Shown: one piece after another, positions 1-8,553 of the stretch | Numbering within the stretch: position 1 is the stretch's first letter | How the letters are laid out: the number at the start of each line of letters is the position of its first letter | Source: Tenacibaculum ovolyticum DSM 18103 | Lineage (GTDB): Bacteria; Bacteroidota; Bacteroidia; Flavobacteriales; Flavobacteriaceae | NCBI RefSeq assembly: GCF_000430545.1 | Contig: NZ_KE387166.1 | Coordinates: forward strand, 197,297 to 231,466 | Direction: 5' to 3' | DNA: 34,170 nucleotides | Made by a program: the position numbers and the translations under genes | The notes under the pieces: generated by a model | Told to the model about the DNA's origin: nothing | Database searches by the model: none | The model's input: only the letters and a program-made list of their open reading frames with translations

Positions 1-360
1 AGGTACGGAAGAAGCAATTTGTTTCATTGAAGTTTGAGCATAGGTTTCGACTGCGCTCAACCTGACATATTAAAATAAACAGACTACTTCACATTTTTTT
101 ATGCTATTTGTATTAACGTATATAATAAATACACGTCATTGCGATGGAAGTACGGAAGAAGCAATCTGTTTCATTGGAATTTGAGGATAGGTTTCGACTG
201 CGCTCAACTTGACATATTAAAATAAACAGACTACTTCTCATTATTTATGTTGTTCGTAGTAACGTGTATAATAAATACACGTCATTGCGATGGAGGTACG
301 GAAGAAGCAATCTGTTTCATTGAAATTTGAGCATAGGTATCGACTACGCTATACCGGATA
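1..360. repeat. Tandem 146-147 bp composite intergenic repeat
   Basis: The motif TACGGAAGAAGCAA starts at 4, 151 and 297, so the unit is 147 then 146 bp. Two units are nearly full and the third stops near 355 after diverging. Each unit joins two elements: a CGTCATTGCGATGGA(A/G)GTACGGAAGAAGCAATCTG-type motif, and a TTTCGACTGCGCTCAACCTGACA-type motif that is degraded in copy 3. Both resemble dispersed intergenic repeats common in Flavobacteriaceae (recalled, not searched). No coding frame is visible, and the rest of 361-510 shows nothing I can name. Confidence 0.85.
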
Positions 361-510
361 TTCATTAAGGTGTTTCAATTAAAATATAAGTAATTATCTA
401 CTGATCTCTAAAGAAATAATTTCATTATTATATTCGGTTGATTTAAGTTATTGATAATCATGTTTTAAAAGTATTTTATTATAGTTAAATAAAAAAATAA
501 TAATAAATAT

Positions 511-541
511 TTGGTAAACTAGACGAGTGGTCATACATTTG
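511..541 (+). promoter_or_regulatory. tetR promoter with operator in the spacer
   Basis: A Bacteroidota-type promoter is readable: TTG at 511-513, a 20-nt spacer, then the -7 element TACATTTG at 534-541, 18 nt before the start codon of the TetR gene. The motif TAGACGAGTGGTCA (520-533) fills the spacer. It recurs at 1173 and 1241 before the exporter, so autorepression is likely (inference). Confidence 0.6.
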
Positions 542-559
542 TAAAGTATTTCAATAACT

Positions 560-1156
560 ATGTCAAAAACTTTAAAACATGATGCTAAATCAGATTACCT
601 TTTAGATAAAGGTATAGAGTTATTGTGGTCTAAAGGATATAACGCAACTAGCGTTAACGACATTGTTAAGTTGGCTGAAATACCAAAAGGTTCATTCTAT
701 TTTTATTTTGATAGTAAAGAGGATTTTGTAGTTAAAGCTATAGAAAAATATTTCAATAAACAATTTGTACCTGCATTAGAAGTTTTAGAAAATAAAGACC
801 TTTCACCTAAAGCACGATTAATTGCTTTTTATGAGTTTAGATCGAATACACTTAGGGAAGAGCTAAATTGTAAAATGGGATGCTTGGGATGTAACCTCGC
901 AAATGAAGTGGCAGAACATAGTGAAGCAATTAGAACTATGATTGCAAATAAAGGCTCTTTAATTAAAACGCATATTGCAAATGTTATAAAAGAGGCACAA
1001 GAGTTAGGAGAAATGCAAAAAACAATGGATCCAAGAGATTTAGCTGAGTTTATTGAAGACGCAGGTAAGGGGGCAATGACAACAATGAAAGAAATGAAAG
1101 ATGCATATCCTATTGTAAATTTCACGAAAATGGTAACCACCATTTTATTAAAATAA
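560..1156 (+). CDS. TetR/AcrR family transcriptional regulator
   Basis: A 198-residue one-component repressor. Residues about 10-57 form the TetR helix-turn-helix, with the family signature around 'IPKGSFYFYFDSKEDF' (41-56). The C-terminal ligand domain contains a cysteine-rich turn (C104, C108, C111) in a 'GCLGCNLANEVA' segment. This sits where NemR-type regulators carry a 'CLxGNLAxE' motif and a redox-sensitive cysteine, so an electrophile or redox signal is possible but unproven. The gene is 111 bp upstream of an MMPL/RND exporter in the same direction. Similar 14-bp motifs lie in its own promoter and before the exporter, so it probably represses both. Family assignment is firm; the ligand is unknown. 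Confidence 0.9.
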   Translation: MSKTLKHDAKSDYLLDKGIELLWSKGYNATSVNDIVKLAEIPKGSFYFYFDSKEDFVVKAIEKYFNKQFVPALEVLENKDLSPKARLIAFYEFRSNTLREELNCKMGCLGCNLANEVAEHSEAIRTMIANKGSLIKTHIANVIKEAQELGEMQKTMDPRDLAEFIEDAGKGAMTTMKEMKDAYPIVNFTKMVTTILLK

Positions 1157-1172
1157 TTTTTTTATCACATAA

Positions 1173-1254
1173 TAGATGACTGGTCACTTTTTGTAAAGTT
1201 ACCAAGTCAAAAACAATAATAACACAAACATAAATAATAATAAACGACTGGTCA
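1173..1254 (+). promoter_or_regulatory. Repeated TetR-type operator motifs before the exporter
   Basis: Two further copies of the motif TARAyGAsTGGTCA occur at 1173-1186 and 1241-1254, matching the one in the tetR promoter (520-533). The first copy starts an imperfect inverted repeat: GACTGGTCACTTT from 1178 pairs with the reverse complement of AAGTTACCAAGTC ending at 1208. The segment TTTGTAAAGT follows the motif in both the tetR promoter and here. These are the most likely binding sites of the upstream TetR protein. Confidence 0.55.
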
Positions 1255-1267
1255 ATTAATTAAAAAT

Positions 1268-3613
1268 ATGAATGCACTAAAAAAAATAAGTAACGCTTCA
1301 AACAGATTTGCCAAACAATGGGCAGAGTTTGTAATTAGAAACAAATGGGCAGTATTAATAGGGTCATTAATACTCGTAATGGGATTAGCATCTCAAGGTA
1401 AAATGGAATTTGATGGAGATTATCATGTATTCTTTAGTAAATCAAATCCAGAATTAGAGGCGTTCGATGCGCTGCAAGAAAAGTATACTAAAGATGATAA
1501 TGTAGTTATCGTATTATCACCATCGAATCGTAATGTTTTTACAAAAGAAAATTTAACTGCAATTGAAGAATTAACCAAAAGTTCTTGGAATACACCATAC
1601 TCATCTAGAGTAGACGCACTAACAAATTTTCAACATACTAGAGCAGAAGGTGATGATTTGTTTGTAGAAGATTTATCGTATGAATCTTCATTAAAATCAG
1701 CTGAAGAAATAGCAGAAATTAAAAGAAGAGCACTTAAAGAACCTCTTTTAGTAAATAGAATTTTAAATACAACAGGAAGCGTTACTGCTGTTAACATAAC
1801 AGTAAAATTACCAGGAATAGATAGTGCAAAAGAAATACCGGAAGTAACAGTTTCAGTCAGAAAAATGATTGAAGAATTTCAAGAGAAATATCCAAATTTT
1901 AAAGTGCATACTTCTGGTTTGGTGCCATTAAATACGGCATTTTTTGAATCTTCTATGAATGATATGGGCTTAACATTAATTATGTTAATCATTGTAATTA
2001 TTACCACGTTAATACTTACAAGAAATATTTGGAGTACGTTGGCAACATTGGTAGTTGTATTATTTTCTATAATGAGTGCCATTGGGTTTGTAGGTATAAT
2101 GGGAATAAAATTAACGCCTCCATCAGCCGTTTTTCCTACCATGATTTTAACATTGGCAGTTGCAGATAGTATTCATATTCTTATTACAATGCTACAGAAA
2201 ATGAGAGTAGACGGACTGAGTAAAGTTGATGCTTTGGTAGAATCTATCAGGCTAAATTTTATGCCAGTATTTATAACAAGTTTAACAACTGTAATTGGGT
2301 TTTTAACCATGAATTTTGGTGATGTTCCTCCTTTTTGGGATTTAGGAAACGTTACGGCATTTGGTATGACAATGGCATTTTTATTTTCTACAACTGCATT
2401 ACCTGCAATAATGTCAATTTTCCCTGTAAAATCAAAGAAAGTAACTACTGTTGTAGTAACAAAGAAAAACAGGTATTCGCAATTTGGTAATTATGTTGTA
2501 AAACAGCCAGTAAAACTTACCGTTATTTCTGTGGTAGTAATTGGAGTATTAGGGTTTTTAGCTACAAAAAATGAGTTTAACGATGAGTTTATTAATTATT
2601 TTGATAAAAGTGTAAAGTTTAGAACCGATACCGATTATATAAGTGAAAACTTAACTGGTATTTATAATGTTGAGTTTTCAATTGGTAGTGGAGAAAGCGG
2701 TGGAATTAATAATCCAACTTATTTGAAAAAATTAAATGGTTTTGAAAACTGGTTAAACGAACAACCAGAAGTTATTCATGTAAATGCTTTTAGTGAAGTT
2801 GCAAGACGTGTAAATAGATCTATGCATGGTGATAACGAAGCTTATTATAAAGTACCAGATAATAGAGAAGAAGCAGCACAATACTTATTATTATATGAAT
2901 TATCATTACCCTTCGGATTGGATTTAAACAATCAAATTAATGTAGATAAATCTGAATCGAGAGTTACTGTTACCTTAAAAAATATTGACAGTCCACAAAT
3001 GATTGCTTTTGCAAACAGAGGAGAGCAATGGTTAAAAGACAATGCTCCAAAAGAAATGCATGCATTAGGTGTAAGTCCGATGTTGATGTTTTCTAAATTA
3101 GGTTTTAGACAAGCAGATAGCATGCTTAAAGGAAACATTATTGCACTAATTTTAATTTCATTGATTTTGATGCTTGCCTTACGAAGCTTCAAATTAGGAT
3201 TGTTAAGTATAATACCGAATGTTACCCCTGTAATTATTGGATTTGGAATTTGGGCAATGTATAAAGCGCAAATTAATACTGGAATGGTGGTTGTTTTTGG
3301 AATGACCTTGGGAATTATTGTAGATGACACCGTTCATTTTATGAGCAAATTTTTAAGAGCAAGAAGAGAGTTGGGGTATACCGCTAAAGAAGCAGTTGTT
3401 TATGCTTTTGAAACTGTAGGTAAGGCCTTAGTTACAACAACTGTTGTTTTATTAGCTGGTTTTGCAGTATTATCAACATCATCATTTGCATTAAATAGTT
3501 ACATGGCAAGAATTACCGTTGTAATTATTTTATCAGCACTAATCATCGATTTCATTTTATTACCAGCATTGTTGATTTTAACGAGTAAGAAAAACGAGTC
3601 TTTAAAAGAATAA
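1268..3613 (+). CDS. MMPL/RND superfamily exporter
   Basis: A 781-residue inner-membrane transporter with the two-fold RND plan: a first membrane helix (about 27-43), a large periplasmic loop, a bundle of helices from about 235 to 415, a second periplasmic loop, and a second bundle from about 630 to 775. Charged helix motifs typical of proton-coupled RND/MMPL proteins are visible: 'LAVADSIHILI' in the first half and 'LGIIVDDTVHFM' in the second. At about 780 residues it belongs with MMPL/HpnN-like single-gene exporters rather than the ~1040-residue HAE drug pumps. Such proteins move lipids or other hydrophobic molecules. No HlyD adaptor or TolC gene is adjacent; a LolA-like protein and a barrel follow instead. 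The substrate is not predictable. Confidence 0.88.
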   Translation: MNALKKISNASNRFAKQWAEFVIRNKWAVLIGSLILVMGLASQGKMEFDGDYHVFFSKSNPELEAFDALQEKYTKDDNVVIVLSPSNRNVFTKENLTAIEELTKSSWNTPYSSRVDALTNFQHTRAEGDDLFVEDLSYESSLKSAEEIAEIKRRALKEPLLVNRILNTTGSVTAVNITVKLPGIDSAKEIPEVTVSVRKMIEEFQEKYPNFKVHTSGLVPLNTAFFESSMNDMGLTLIMLIIVIITTLILTRNIWSTLATLVVVLFSIMSAIGFVGIMGIKLTPPSAVFPTMILTLAVADSIHILITMLQKMRVDGLSKVDALVESIRLNFMPVFITSLTTVIGFLTMNFGDVPPFWDLGNVTAFGMTMAFLFSTTALPAIMSIFPVKSKKVTTVVVTKKNRYSQFGNYVVKQPVKLTVISVVVIGVLGFLATKNEFNDEFINYFDKSVKFRTDTDYISENLTGIYNVEFSIGSGESGGINNPTYLKKLNGFENWLNEQPEVIHVNAFSEVARRVNRSMHGDNEAYYKVPDNREEAAQYLLLYELSLPFGLDLNNQINVDKSESRVTVTLKNIDSPQMIAFANRGEQWLKDNAPKEMHALGVSPMLMFSKLGFRQADSMLKGNIIALILISLILMLALRSFKLGLLSIIPNVTPVIIGFGIWAMYKAQINTGMVVVFGMTLGIIVDDTVHFMSKFLRARRELGYTAKEAVVYAFETVGKALVTTTVVLLAGFAVLSTSSFALNSYMARITVVIILSALIIDFILLPALLILTSKKNESLKE

Positions 3614-3642
3614 AACTAAATAATTTAAATAAAAATAATATC

Positions 3643-4416
3643 ATGAAAAAAATAATTTTATCATTAGTAGCAGTTGCTACCCTTGGCGCTACTTTTGCAC
3701 AATCAGCAGCAGAAAAAGGATTGGAAATTGCCAAAAAAGCGGAATTAGCAGATACTGGTTTTAAAAGTTCTACTGTAAATTTAAAAATGACCTTAAAAAA
3801 TAAAAATGGTCAAACAAGTGAAAGGTCATTAACAACGAAAACATTCGAACTTCATGAAGATGGAGATAAATCGTTAATCGTTTTTAACAGTCCGAGAGAC
3901 GTTAAAGGTACAGCAACATTAACTTTTACACATAAAAAAGGATCTGATGACCAATGGCTGTTTTTACCATCTATAAAAAGGGTAAAAAGAATTTCGTCAA
4001 ACAATAAATCAGGACCATTTGTAGGTAGTGAGTTTGCTTATGAAGATTTATCATCGCAAGAAGTAGAAAAATATACCTATAAATTTATTAAAGAGAACGG
4101 AAACTTAGTAACTGTAGAACAAGATCCTGTTGATCCAAAATCGGGGTATACAAGAAGGTTGGTAACCTACAATAAAGACAAAGGGTATAGAATGGAAAAG
4201 GTTGAATTTTATGACCGTAAAAATTCTTTATTAAAAACGTTAATCTATTCAAAATACAAATTATATAAAAATAAGTTTTGGAGAGCAGGTGAGTTTAATA
4301 TGATTAACAAACAAAGTAATAAAGAAACAAAATTAGAATTTACTAACTATGATTTTAATGCGCAGTTATCTGAAGAAGATTTCTCTCAAGTTGCTTTAAA
4401 AAGAGCAGGTAAGTAA
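3643..4416 (+). CDS. Outer membrane lipoprotein-sorting (LolA-like) protein
   Basis: 257 residues. A signal peptide (about 1-20, ending 'GATFAQ') directs export. The mature part has the LolA-like/DUF1329-like pattern: 'SLTTKTFELHEDGDKSLIVFNSPRDVKGT', then 'DQWLFLPSIKRVKRIS' and 'GPFVGSEFAYEDL', typical of proteins annotated 'outer membrane lipoprotein-sorting protein' that travel with MMPL exporters. A half-open barrel that carries an acyl or hydrophobic cargo across the periplasm is the family expectation. It starts 29 nt after the exporter stop and is followed by a barrel gene, so the three probably form one operon. It is unlikely to be housekeeping LolA because of this context. Confidence 0.8.
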   Translation: MKKIILSLVAVATLGATFAQSAAEKGLEIAKKAELADTGFKSSTVNLKMTLKNKNGQTSERSLTTKTFELHEDGDKSLIVFNSPRDVKGTATLTFTHKKGSDDQWLFLPSIKRVKRISSNNKSGPFVGSEFAYEDLSSQEVEKYTYKFIKENGNLVTVEQDPVDPKSGYTRRLVTYNKDKGYRMEKVEFYDRKNSLLKTLIYSKYKLYKNKFWRAGEFNMINKQSNKETKLEFTNYDFNAQLSEEDFSQVALKRAGK

Positions 4417-4504
4417 AAATATAAATACCGATGGCTGTTTTCGTTTTATACAGTTTTGATTGATTTTTTTAAAACAGCTATCGGGTATTTTTAAATTGGA
4501 AAGA

Positions 4505-5719
4505 ATGAAAATTAATAGATTATTAGTTACTACTATATTCTTGTTGCTGGTTTCAGTATTACATGTTTCAGCACAAACTGAAAAGCGAAAAAAAACGGTA
4601 CAAGAATTTGAGTTAGAAATAGAAGGTGAGTATAGATATTTTTATAATGACGCTCAATTTAATGGTCAGAAAAATCATTTTCCAGCTTTAGCATTTACTC
4701 CTAAATACACTTTGGAATGGAATAAAGGTCACGAAAGTGTTAATTTTACTGGGTTTGTAAGGTTTGATGTTGATAATAAAAGAACTCATTGGGATATTAG
4801 AGAGCTATATTACCAAAAAGCAAAAGGAAAGTGGGAGCTAAACATTGGTCTTAAAAAAGTGTATTGGGGAGTTACGGAAAGTAATCATTTAGTTGATATT
4901 ATTAATCAAACCGATCAAGTTGAATCATTTGATGGGGAAGAAAAATTAGGACAACCTATGGTTCAGTTTACTTGGAGTAGTGAGAATTTTGGAAACCTTG
5001 ATTTTTTCTATTTACCTTATCATCGAAAAAGAGAGTTTAGTGGAATTAAAGGAAGATTGCGTTTTCCTGTTTTATTAGATAGAAATACGCTTTCTTATGA
5101 AAGTAAAGCTGAAGAATGGAGACAAGATGTAGCGGTAAGATGGAGTCATTATATTGGTGCTTTTGACATTGGAATTTCTCATTTTTATGGAAATGGAAGA
5201 GAGCCTTTATTTATATTCAGTCAACAAGGTGACATTAATGCTTTTTATCCCGTAATTAATCAAACAGGATTAGATTTACAAATTACGCACAATGCTTTCT
5301 TATGGAAGTTAGAAGCTATTTATAGAACTGCTAAAGCGCAAGATTTTTTTGCCATTGTTGCAGGTTTAGAATATACTTTTAGTAATATAGATAATAATGG
5401 TTTAGATGTTGGTTTTATTGGAGAATATTTATACGATGAACGTGATGAACTAGCATTAACAAATATGCAAAATGATTTGTTTATTGGTAGTAGAATTACT
5501 TTTAATGACACGAAAGATACTTCAATTTTAATAGGAGGAATTATGGACTTAGAGCAATCAAGTAAAATATTTAGTATTGAAGCTTCTAGAAGAATAGGAA
5601 ATAGCTGGAAAGCAGAAATTGAAGCTAGAATTTTTAGTTCAATTAGCGATAATGAACTTATTTTGTCAAATTTTAGAGAAGACAGTTTCATTAAACTATC
5701 GGTTTCAAAATTCTTTTAA
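4505..5719 (+). CDS. Outer-membrane beta-barrel protein of the exporter operon
   Basis: The frame is open from a TTG at 4460, but the ATG at 4505 has a purine-rich GGAAAG just before it and begins a clean signal peptide ('LLLVSVLHVSAQ' cleavage region), so 4505 is preferred (404 residues). The mature protein alternates aromatic/polar strands and ends in 'SVSKFF', a terminal aromatic typical of barrels inserted by BAM. It resembles the DUF1302-type partners of MMPL/LolA-like modules only in context and general character, not in a motif I can prove. Likely role: outer-membrane end of the export path. The gene ends before a strong bidirectional terminator. Confidence 0.7.
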   Translation: MKINRLLVTTIFLLLVSVLHVSAQTEKRKKTVQEFELEIEGEYRYFYNDAQFNGQKNHFPALAFTPKYTLEWNKGHESVNFTGFVRFDVDNKRTHWDIRELYYQKAKGKWELNIGLKKVYWGVTESNHLVDIINQTDQVESFDGEEKLGQPMVQFTWSSENFGNLDFFYLPYHRKREFSGIKGRLRFPVLLDRNTLSYESKAEEWRQDVAVRWSHYIGAFDIGISHFYGNGREPLFIFSQQGDINAFYPVINQTGLDLQITHNAFLWKLEAIYRTAKAQDFFAIVAGLEYTFSNIDNNGLDVGFIGEYLYDERDELALTNMQNDLFIGSRITFNDTKDTSILIGGIMDLEQSSKIFSIEASRRIGNSWKAEIEARIFSSISDNELILSNFREDSFIKLSVSKFF

Positions 5720-5806
5720 AAGTAATTTTTTAGATACTTATTTTAGAAAAGTATTCTTGTGATTTAGGCATAAAAGAAGCAACTTGTTTTGTTAGTAGTA
5801 GTGTAT

Positions 5807-5857
5807 AAAAAACAGCGTAGTAATTACTTCTAAAAAGTAGTTACTACGCTGTTTTTT
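5807..5857. terminator. Bidirectional intrinsic terminator
   Basis: A 19-bp stem with one or no mismatch (5811-5829 AACAGCGTAG... against 5835-5853 ...CTACGCTGTT) and a short loop has an A-run on its left and a T-run on its right. It can therefore stop transcription from both the exporter operon (+) and the Fur-family gene (-), which converge here. Confidence 0.92.
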
Positions 5858-5911
5858 GTTGTATTTATTATTGGTAATTTTACCTTTATAGTTTAAAAAA
5901 AAAGAGTTGTT

Positions 5912-6292
5912 TTAATCAAGACATTCTTCACATTTACCTTGTAGTAATAATTGAGAGGTATCTATTTTACGATTTGGGATATTGGGAATAAGAATATCTG
6001 TAGATAAACAATCTACTTTACCACAATCTGAACATTGAAAATGTGGATGCGCATCGTGGTGTTCAGAATCGGAACAACCCCCACATTTAGCATACCATTT
6101 ATGCCCGTTTTTACCAAGAAACGAGTGTAAAACCCCATCATCTTCTAGTTTTTCTAAAACTCGATATATAGTAGTTTTATTCATCTTTAAACTAAGACGT
6201 TCTATTAGCATAACTACTGAAATAGCACTCGAGTTTTTATCAAATTCTTCAAGTAGTATTTTAACTGACTTTGTTTTTCTTACGATACCCAT
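5912..6292 (-). CDS. Fur-family metal-responsive regulator
   Basis: 126 residues with the Fur layout: a winged helix N-terminal half ('LSLKMNKTTIYRVLEKLEDDGVLH', about 33-56) and a C-terminal metal/dimer domain. Structural zinc cysteines are visible as C87-x2-C90 and C121-x2-C124. A His-rich sensor stretch (H78, H79, H82, H84) follows an extra CGGC pair (C70, C73) not usual in Fur. Zinc (Zur-like) or iron sensing are both possible; the sequence does not decide. A -7 element TACATTTG (6304-6297) lies only 4 nt before the start codon, and a 15-bp palindrome covers the upstream part of the promoter, so autoregulation is likely. No metal-uptake gene adjoins it. Confidence 0.88.
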   Translation of the reverse strand: MGIVRKTKSVKILLEEFDKNSSAISVVMLIERLSLKMNKTTIYRVLEKLEDDGVLHSFLGKNGHKWYAKCGGCSDSEHHDAHPHFQCSDCGKVDCLSTDILIPNIPNRKIDTSQLLLQGKCEECLD

Positions 6293-6296
6293 GTTA

Positions 6297-6370
6297 CAAA
6301 TGTAATAAAAAATTAATGCAACTTAGTTGCGTAATTGTTGTTTTTGTTTATATTTGCAACCAAGTTGCAT
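6297..6370. promoter_or_regulatory. Divergent promoters with two Fur-type palindromes
   Basis: Two copies of TGCAAC-N3-GTTGC(A/G) lie 38 bp apart: 6317-6331 (TTA spacer, last base G) and 6355-6369 (CAA spacer, perfect palindrome). Leftward, TACATTTG (6304-6297) is the -7 of the Fur-family gene. Rightward, TTG at 6327-6329, a 19-nt spacer and TATATTTG at 6349-6356 make a textbook Bacteroidota promoter. Its -33 lies in the first palindrome and its -7/+1 in the second. Repression of both directions by the Fur-family protein is inferred. Confidence 0.65.
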
Positions 6371-6668
6371 TACTGAATTAAGATATATTTTCTTTTTTAA
6401 GTTTTGTACAGTTAATAATTAGTAAAAATTGCGCCTTTTAGATCTTTAAAATCTTTTATTTTCGTTGAAAGGGTTATTAAAAGATGGTAGGTTTATTAGG
6501 CCAATTTTTTATTTATAAAGAGTTGTTTATTTGAATTTGTTTGGTGTTTTTAACTATAATAACAAGCTTTAAAAAAGTAAATTTACAGAATGTAAATAAC
6601 TCTGCAGTATTCATTTCTGTATGATATGTTAAGGCAGCATAACGGTTTGCATTTATTTTACTACTTCT
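6371..6668 (+). other. Gene-free stretch downstream of the rightward Fur-box promoter
   Basis: About 300 bp with no convincing coding frame; the longest rightward ATG frame I noticed here is 16 codons, at 6484. A weak stem (ATCTTTTA 6451-6458 with TAAAAGAT 6478-6485) is present, but no clear T-tail follows it. A transcript from the 6349 promoter would start near 6362 and run through this region toward the 3' end of the convergent antiporter gene. It could be a small RNA, the leader of a lost gene, or antisense to the antiporter mRNA end. Confidence 0.3.
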
Positions 6669-8489
6669 TTACTCATCATTTATGTTTCGACCTAAGTATA
6701 CTATTGTACTATCGGTATCTATGTTATTATTGTTTTCAGAAATAATATTCAATTGATTTTTTGAAGATTTAATAAATATTGGAATTACTTTATCATCATT
6801 TTTAACTTTATTAATAAACGTAATATATTCTTCTTTAGTTTCAACCTTTAATTCGTGAATAGTAGGGTTTGTTCTTGCTACTTCAGATAATGATAAGAAA
6901 TTGTTTGTACATGAAAATATCTCATTTTCTAAGCTAGTATTATTTTCGTGAATTTCATTTTGGGTTGAAATTCTGTATGCTCCGTTTTCTCCAAATTGAT
7001 TTTTGAATTTTTCAATAGCATACTTATTAATATCTGTATTTCCTGTTAAAGCTATTAAATAACCTATGTTATTTAACTCGATATTATCAACTAACTCATC
7101 AGAGTATATATCAACATTTAACGCCTCTATACCTAACTTATTTGCTTTATCTATATTTCCTTTATTTGTATCTATTAAAACAACTTGCTTACCTATTTTA
7201 TTAAAATACTTGGCAATTACTCTAGAAGCTTCTGAAGCACCTATAATTAATATTCCTTCTGATTTTTTTAAAAAGACACCTGTTATTTTTGAGATGAACC
7301 TAGCTGTAGTTGCATTTAATAGTACGGTACCTAATACAATCATAAATACTAGTGGTGTAATATATTCAGCACCAGCTATGCCTTCTTTCGCTAATTTTAA
7401 ACCAAATAAAGATGCTATACCTGCTGCAACAATACCTCTTGGTCCAACCCAACTAATAAATAATTTTTCATTAAATTTTAAAGTCGAATTAATAGTAGAT
7501 AAAAAGACTCCTAAAGGTCTAATTATAAAGACTACAGATGCAAAAAGAAGTAATGTTTGCCAGTTATAAATAAGAAGTAAATCTTTTATATTTATATTGG
7601 CTGATAATAGTATAAAAAGAATAGAAATTAATAATACACTTAACGATTCTTTAAAATACAAAAGTTCTTTTAGTTGTGGTAAATTAGAGTTTCCTAAAAC
7701 CATTCCCATTACAACAACAGCTAGTAACCCTGATTCATGCGCAAAAGCATCTGATAGTACAAAAACACCTAAAACTGATGCTAATACAAAAACATTTAAT
7801 AGATAATGGGGGATTAATTTTTTCTTCATGGCAAAAATAAGCCCATTAGCAAAAGTGAATCCAAAAGTAGTACCGAATAAAACAATTTTACCAAATTCTA
7901 TTAGAGCAGTTTTGGTAAAGGCATGACCACCACCTACACTAATAAATTCAAACACTAAAACAGCAACTAAAGCTCCTATAGGGTCAATTAAAATTCCTTC
8001 CCATTTTAAAACAGCAGCTATGTCTTTCTTTAAAGGAATATTTCGCAAAATAGGGGTAATTACTGTAGGGCCTGTAACAATAATTAATCCCGAAAAAAGA
8101 AATGATATTTCCCAACTTAAATTAAAAATGTAGTAAACTGCTATTGCAGCTCCAAAAAAAGTAACAGCTGAGCCTAGTGTTATTAATTTAGTAATTACGG
8201 GGCCTACATTTTTTACTTCACTTAATTTTAAAGTTAAACCTCCTTCAAAAAGAATAATACTAATTGCTAGGGAAACAAAATAAAACAAGCTTTCACCAGG
8301 GAAAAGGCCTTTTTGACCATTCCAAACTGGCTCAATCCATTTATTTCCATCAGCAGTTAAAAATTCAGATGCTATAGGACCTACTAATAAACCTATTAAT
8401 ATTAATGGAAGAATAGCAGGTATTTTAAATTTCCACGCTACCCACTGTGCTAGTATACCTAGTATTATAATTCCTGCTAATTCTACCAT
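6669..8489 (-). CDS. CPA1-type Na+/H+ antiporter with C-terminal RCK (TrkA-N) domain
   Basis: 606 residues. The first about 390 form a dozen hydrophobic helices in the NhaP/CPA pattern ('ALLVGPIASEF'-like N-terminus, 'GLIIVTGPTVITPILR', 'EGILIDPIGALVAVLVFE', 'ISWVGPRGIVAAGIASLFGL'). From about 404 a Rossmann RCK domain begins ('EGILIIGASEASRVIAKYF', then an acidic 'LIDTN' strand end), so nucleotide-gated activity is likely. It exchanges Na+ or K+ for H+ at the inner membrane. It is the last gene of the leftward cluster with SulP, Usp and carbonic anhydrase. It could restore the Na+ gradient spent by Na+/bicarbonate symport (inference). A 127-bp gap with a hairpin separates it from the carbonic anhydrase, so its expression may be partly independent. 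Confidence 0.9.
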   Translation of the reverse strand: MVELAGIIILGILAQWVAWKFKIPAILPLILIGLLVGPIASEFLTADGNKWIEPVWNGQKGLFPGESLFYFVSLAISIILFEGGLTLKLSEVKNVGPVITKLITLGSAVTFFGAAIAVYYIFNLSWEISFLFSGLIIVTGPTVITPILRNIPLKKDIAAVLKWEGILIDPIGALVAVLVFEFISVGGGHAFTKTALIEFGKIVLFGTTFGFTFANGLIFAMKKKLIPHYLLNVFVLASVLGVFVLSDAFAHESGLLAVVVMGMVLGNSNLPQLKELLYFKESLSVLLISILFILLSANINIKDLLLIYNWQTLLLFASVVFIIRPLGVFLSTINSTLKFNEKLFISWVGPRGIVAAGIASLFGLKLAKEGIAGAEYITPLVFMIVLGTVLLNATTARFISKITGVFLKKSEGILIIGASEASRVIAKYFNKIGKQVVLIDTNKGNIDKANKLGIEALNVDIYSDELVDNIELNNIGYLIALTGNTDINKYAIEKFKNQFGENGAYRISTQNEIHENNTSLENEIFSCTNNFLSLSEVARTNPTIHELKVETKEEYITFINKVKNDDKVIPIFIKSSKNQLNIISENNNNIDTDSTIVYLGRNINDE

Positions 8490-8553
8490 TTTGTTTTAGA
8501 TATTAAATTTTATGTTTTGTATCTCATGTATATTAATTACTTTCTAGGCACTC

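Noticed and set aside
1..360. CRISPR array, considered because of the regular repeat
   Set aside because: The 147-bp unit has no short repeat/spacer structure, only about 2.5 copies, and no cas genes are present.
1879..3330. Long minus-strand open frames inside the MMPL exporter gene
   Set aside because: They are shadows of the exporter reading frame: no start signal, family features or sensible composition.
4460..4504. TTG start of the barrel gene at 4460
   Set aside because: It would bury the signal peptide behind 15 residues; the ATG at 4505 has a ribosome-binding-like GGAAAG and a clean signal sequence.
6484..6534. A 16-codon ATG frame downstream of the Fur-boxed promoter, with a purine-rich stretch before it
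   Set aside because: Too short to distinguish from chance in AT-rich DNA, and no following gene that a leader peptide could control.
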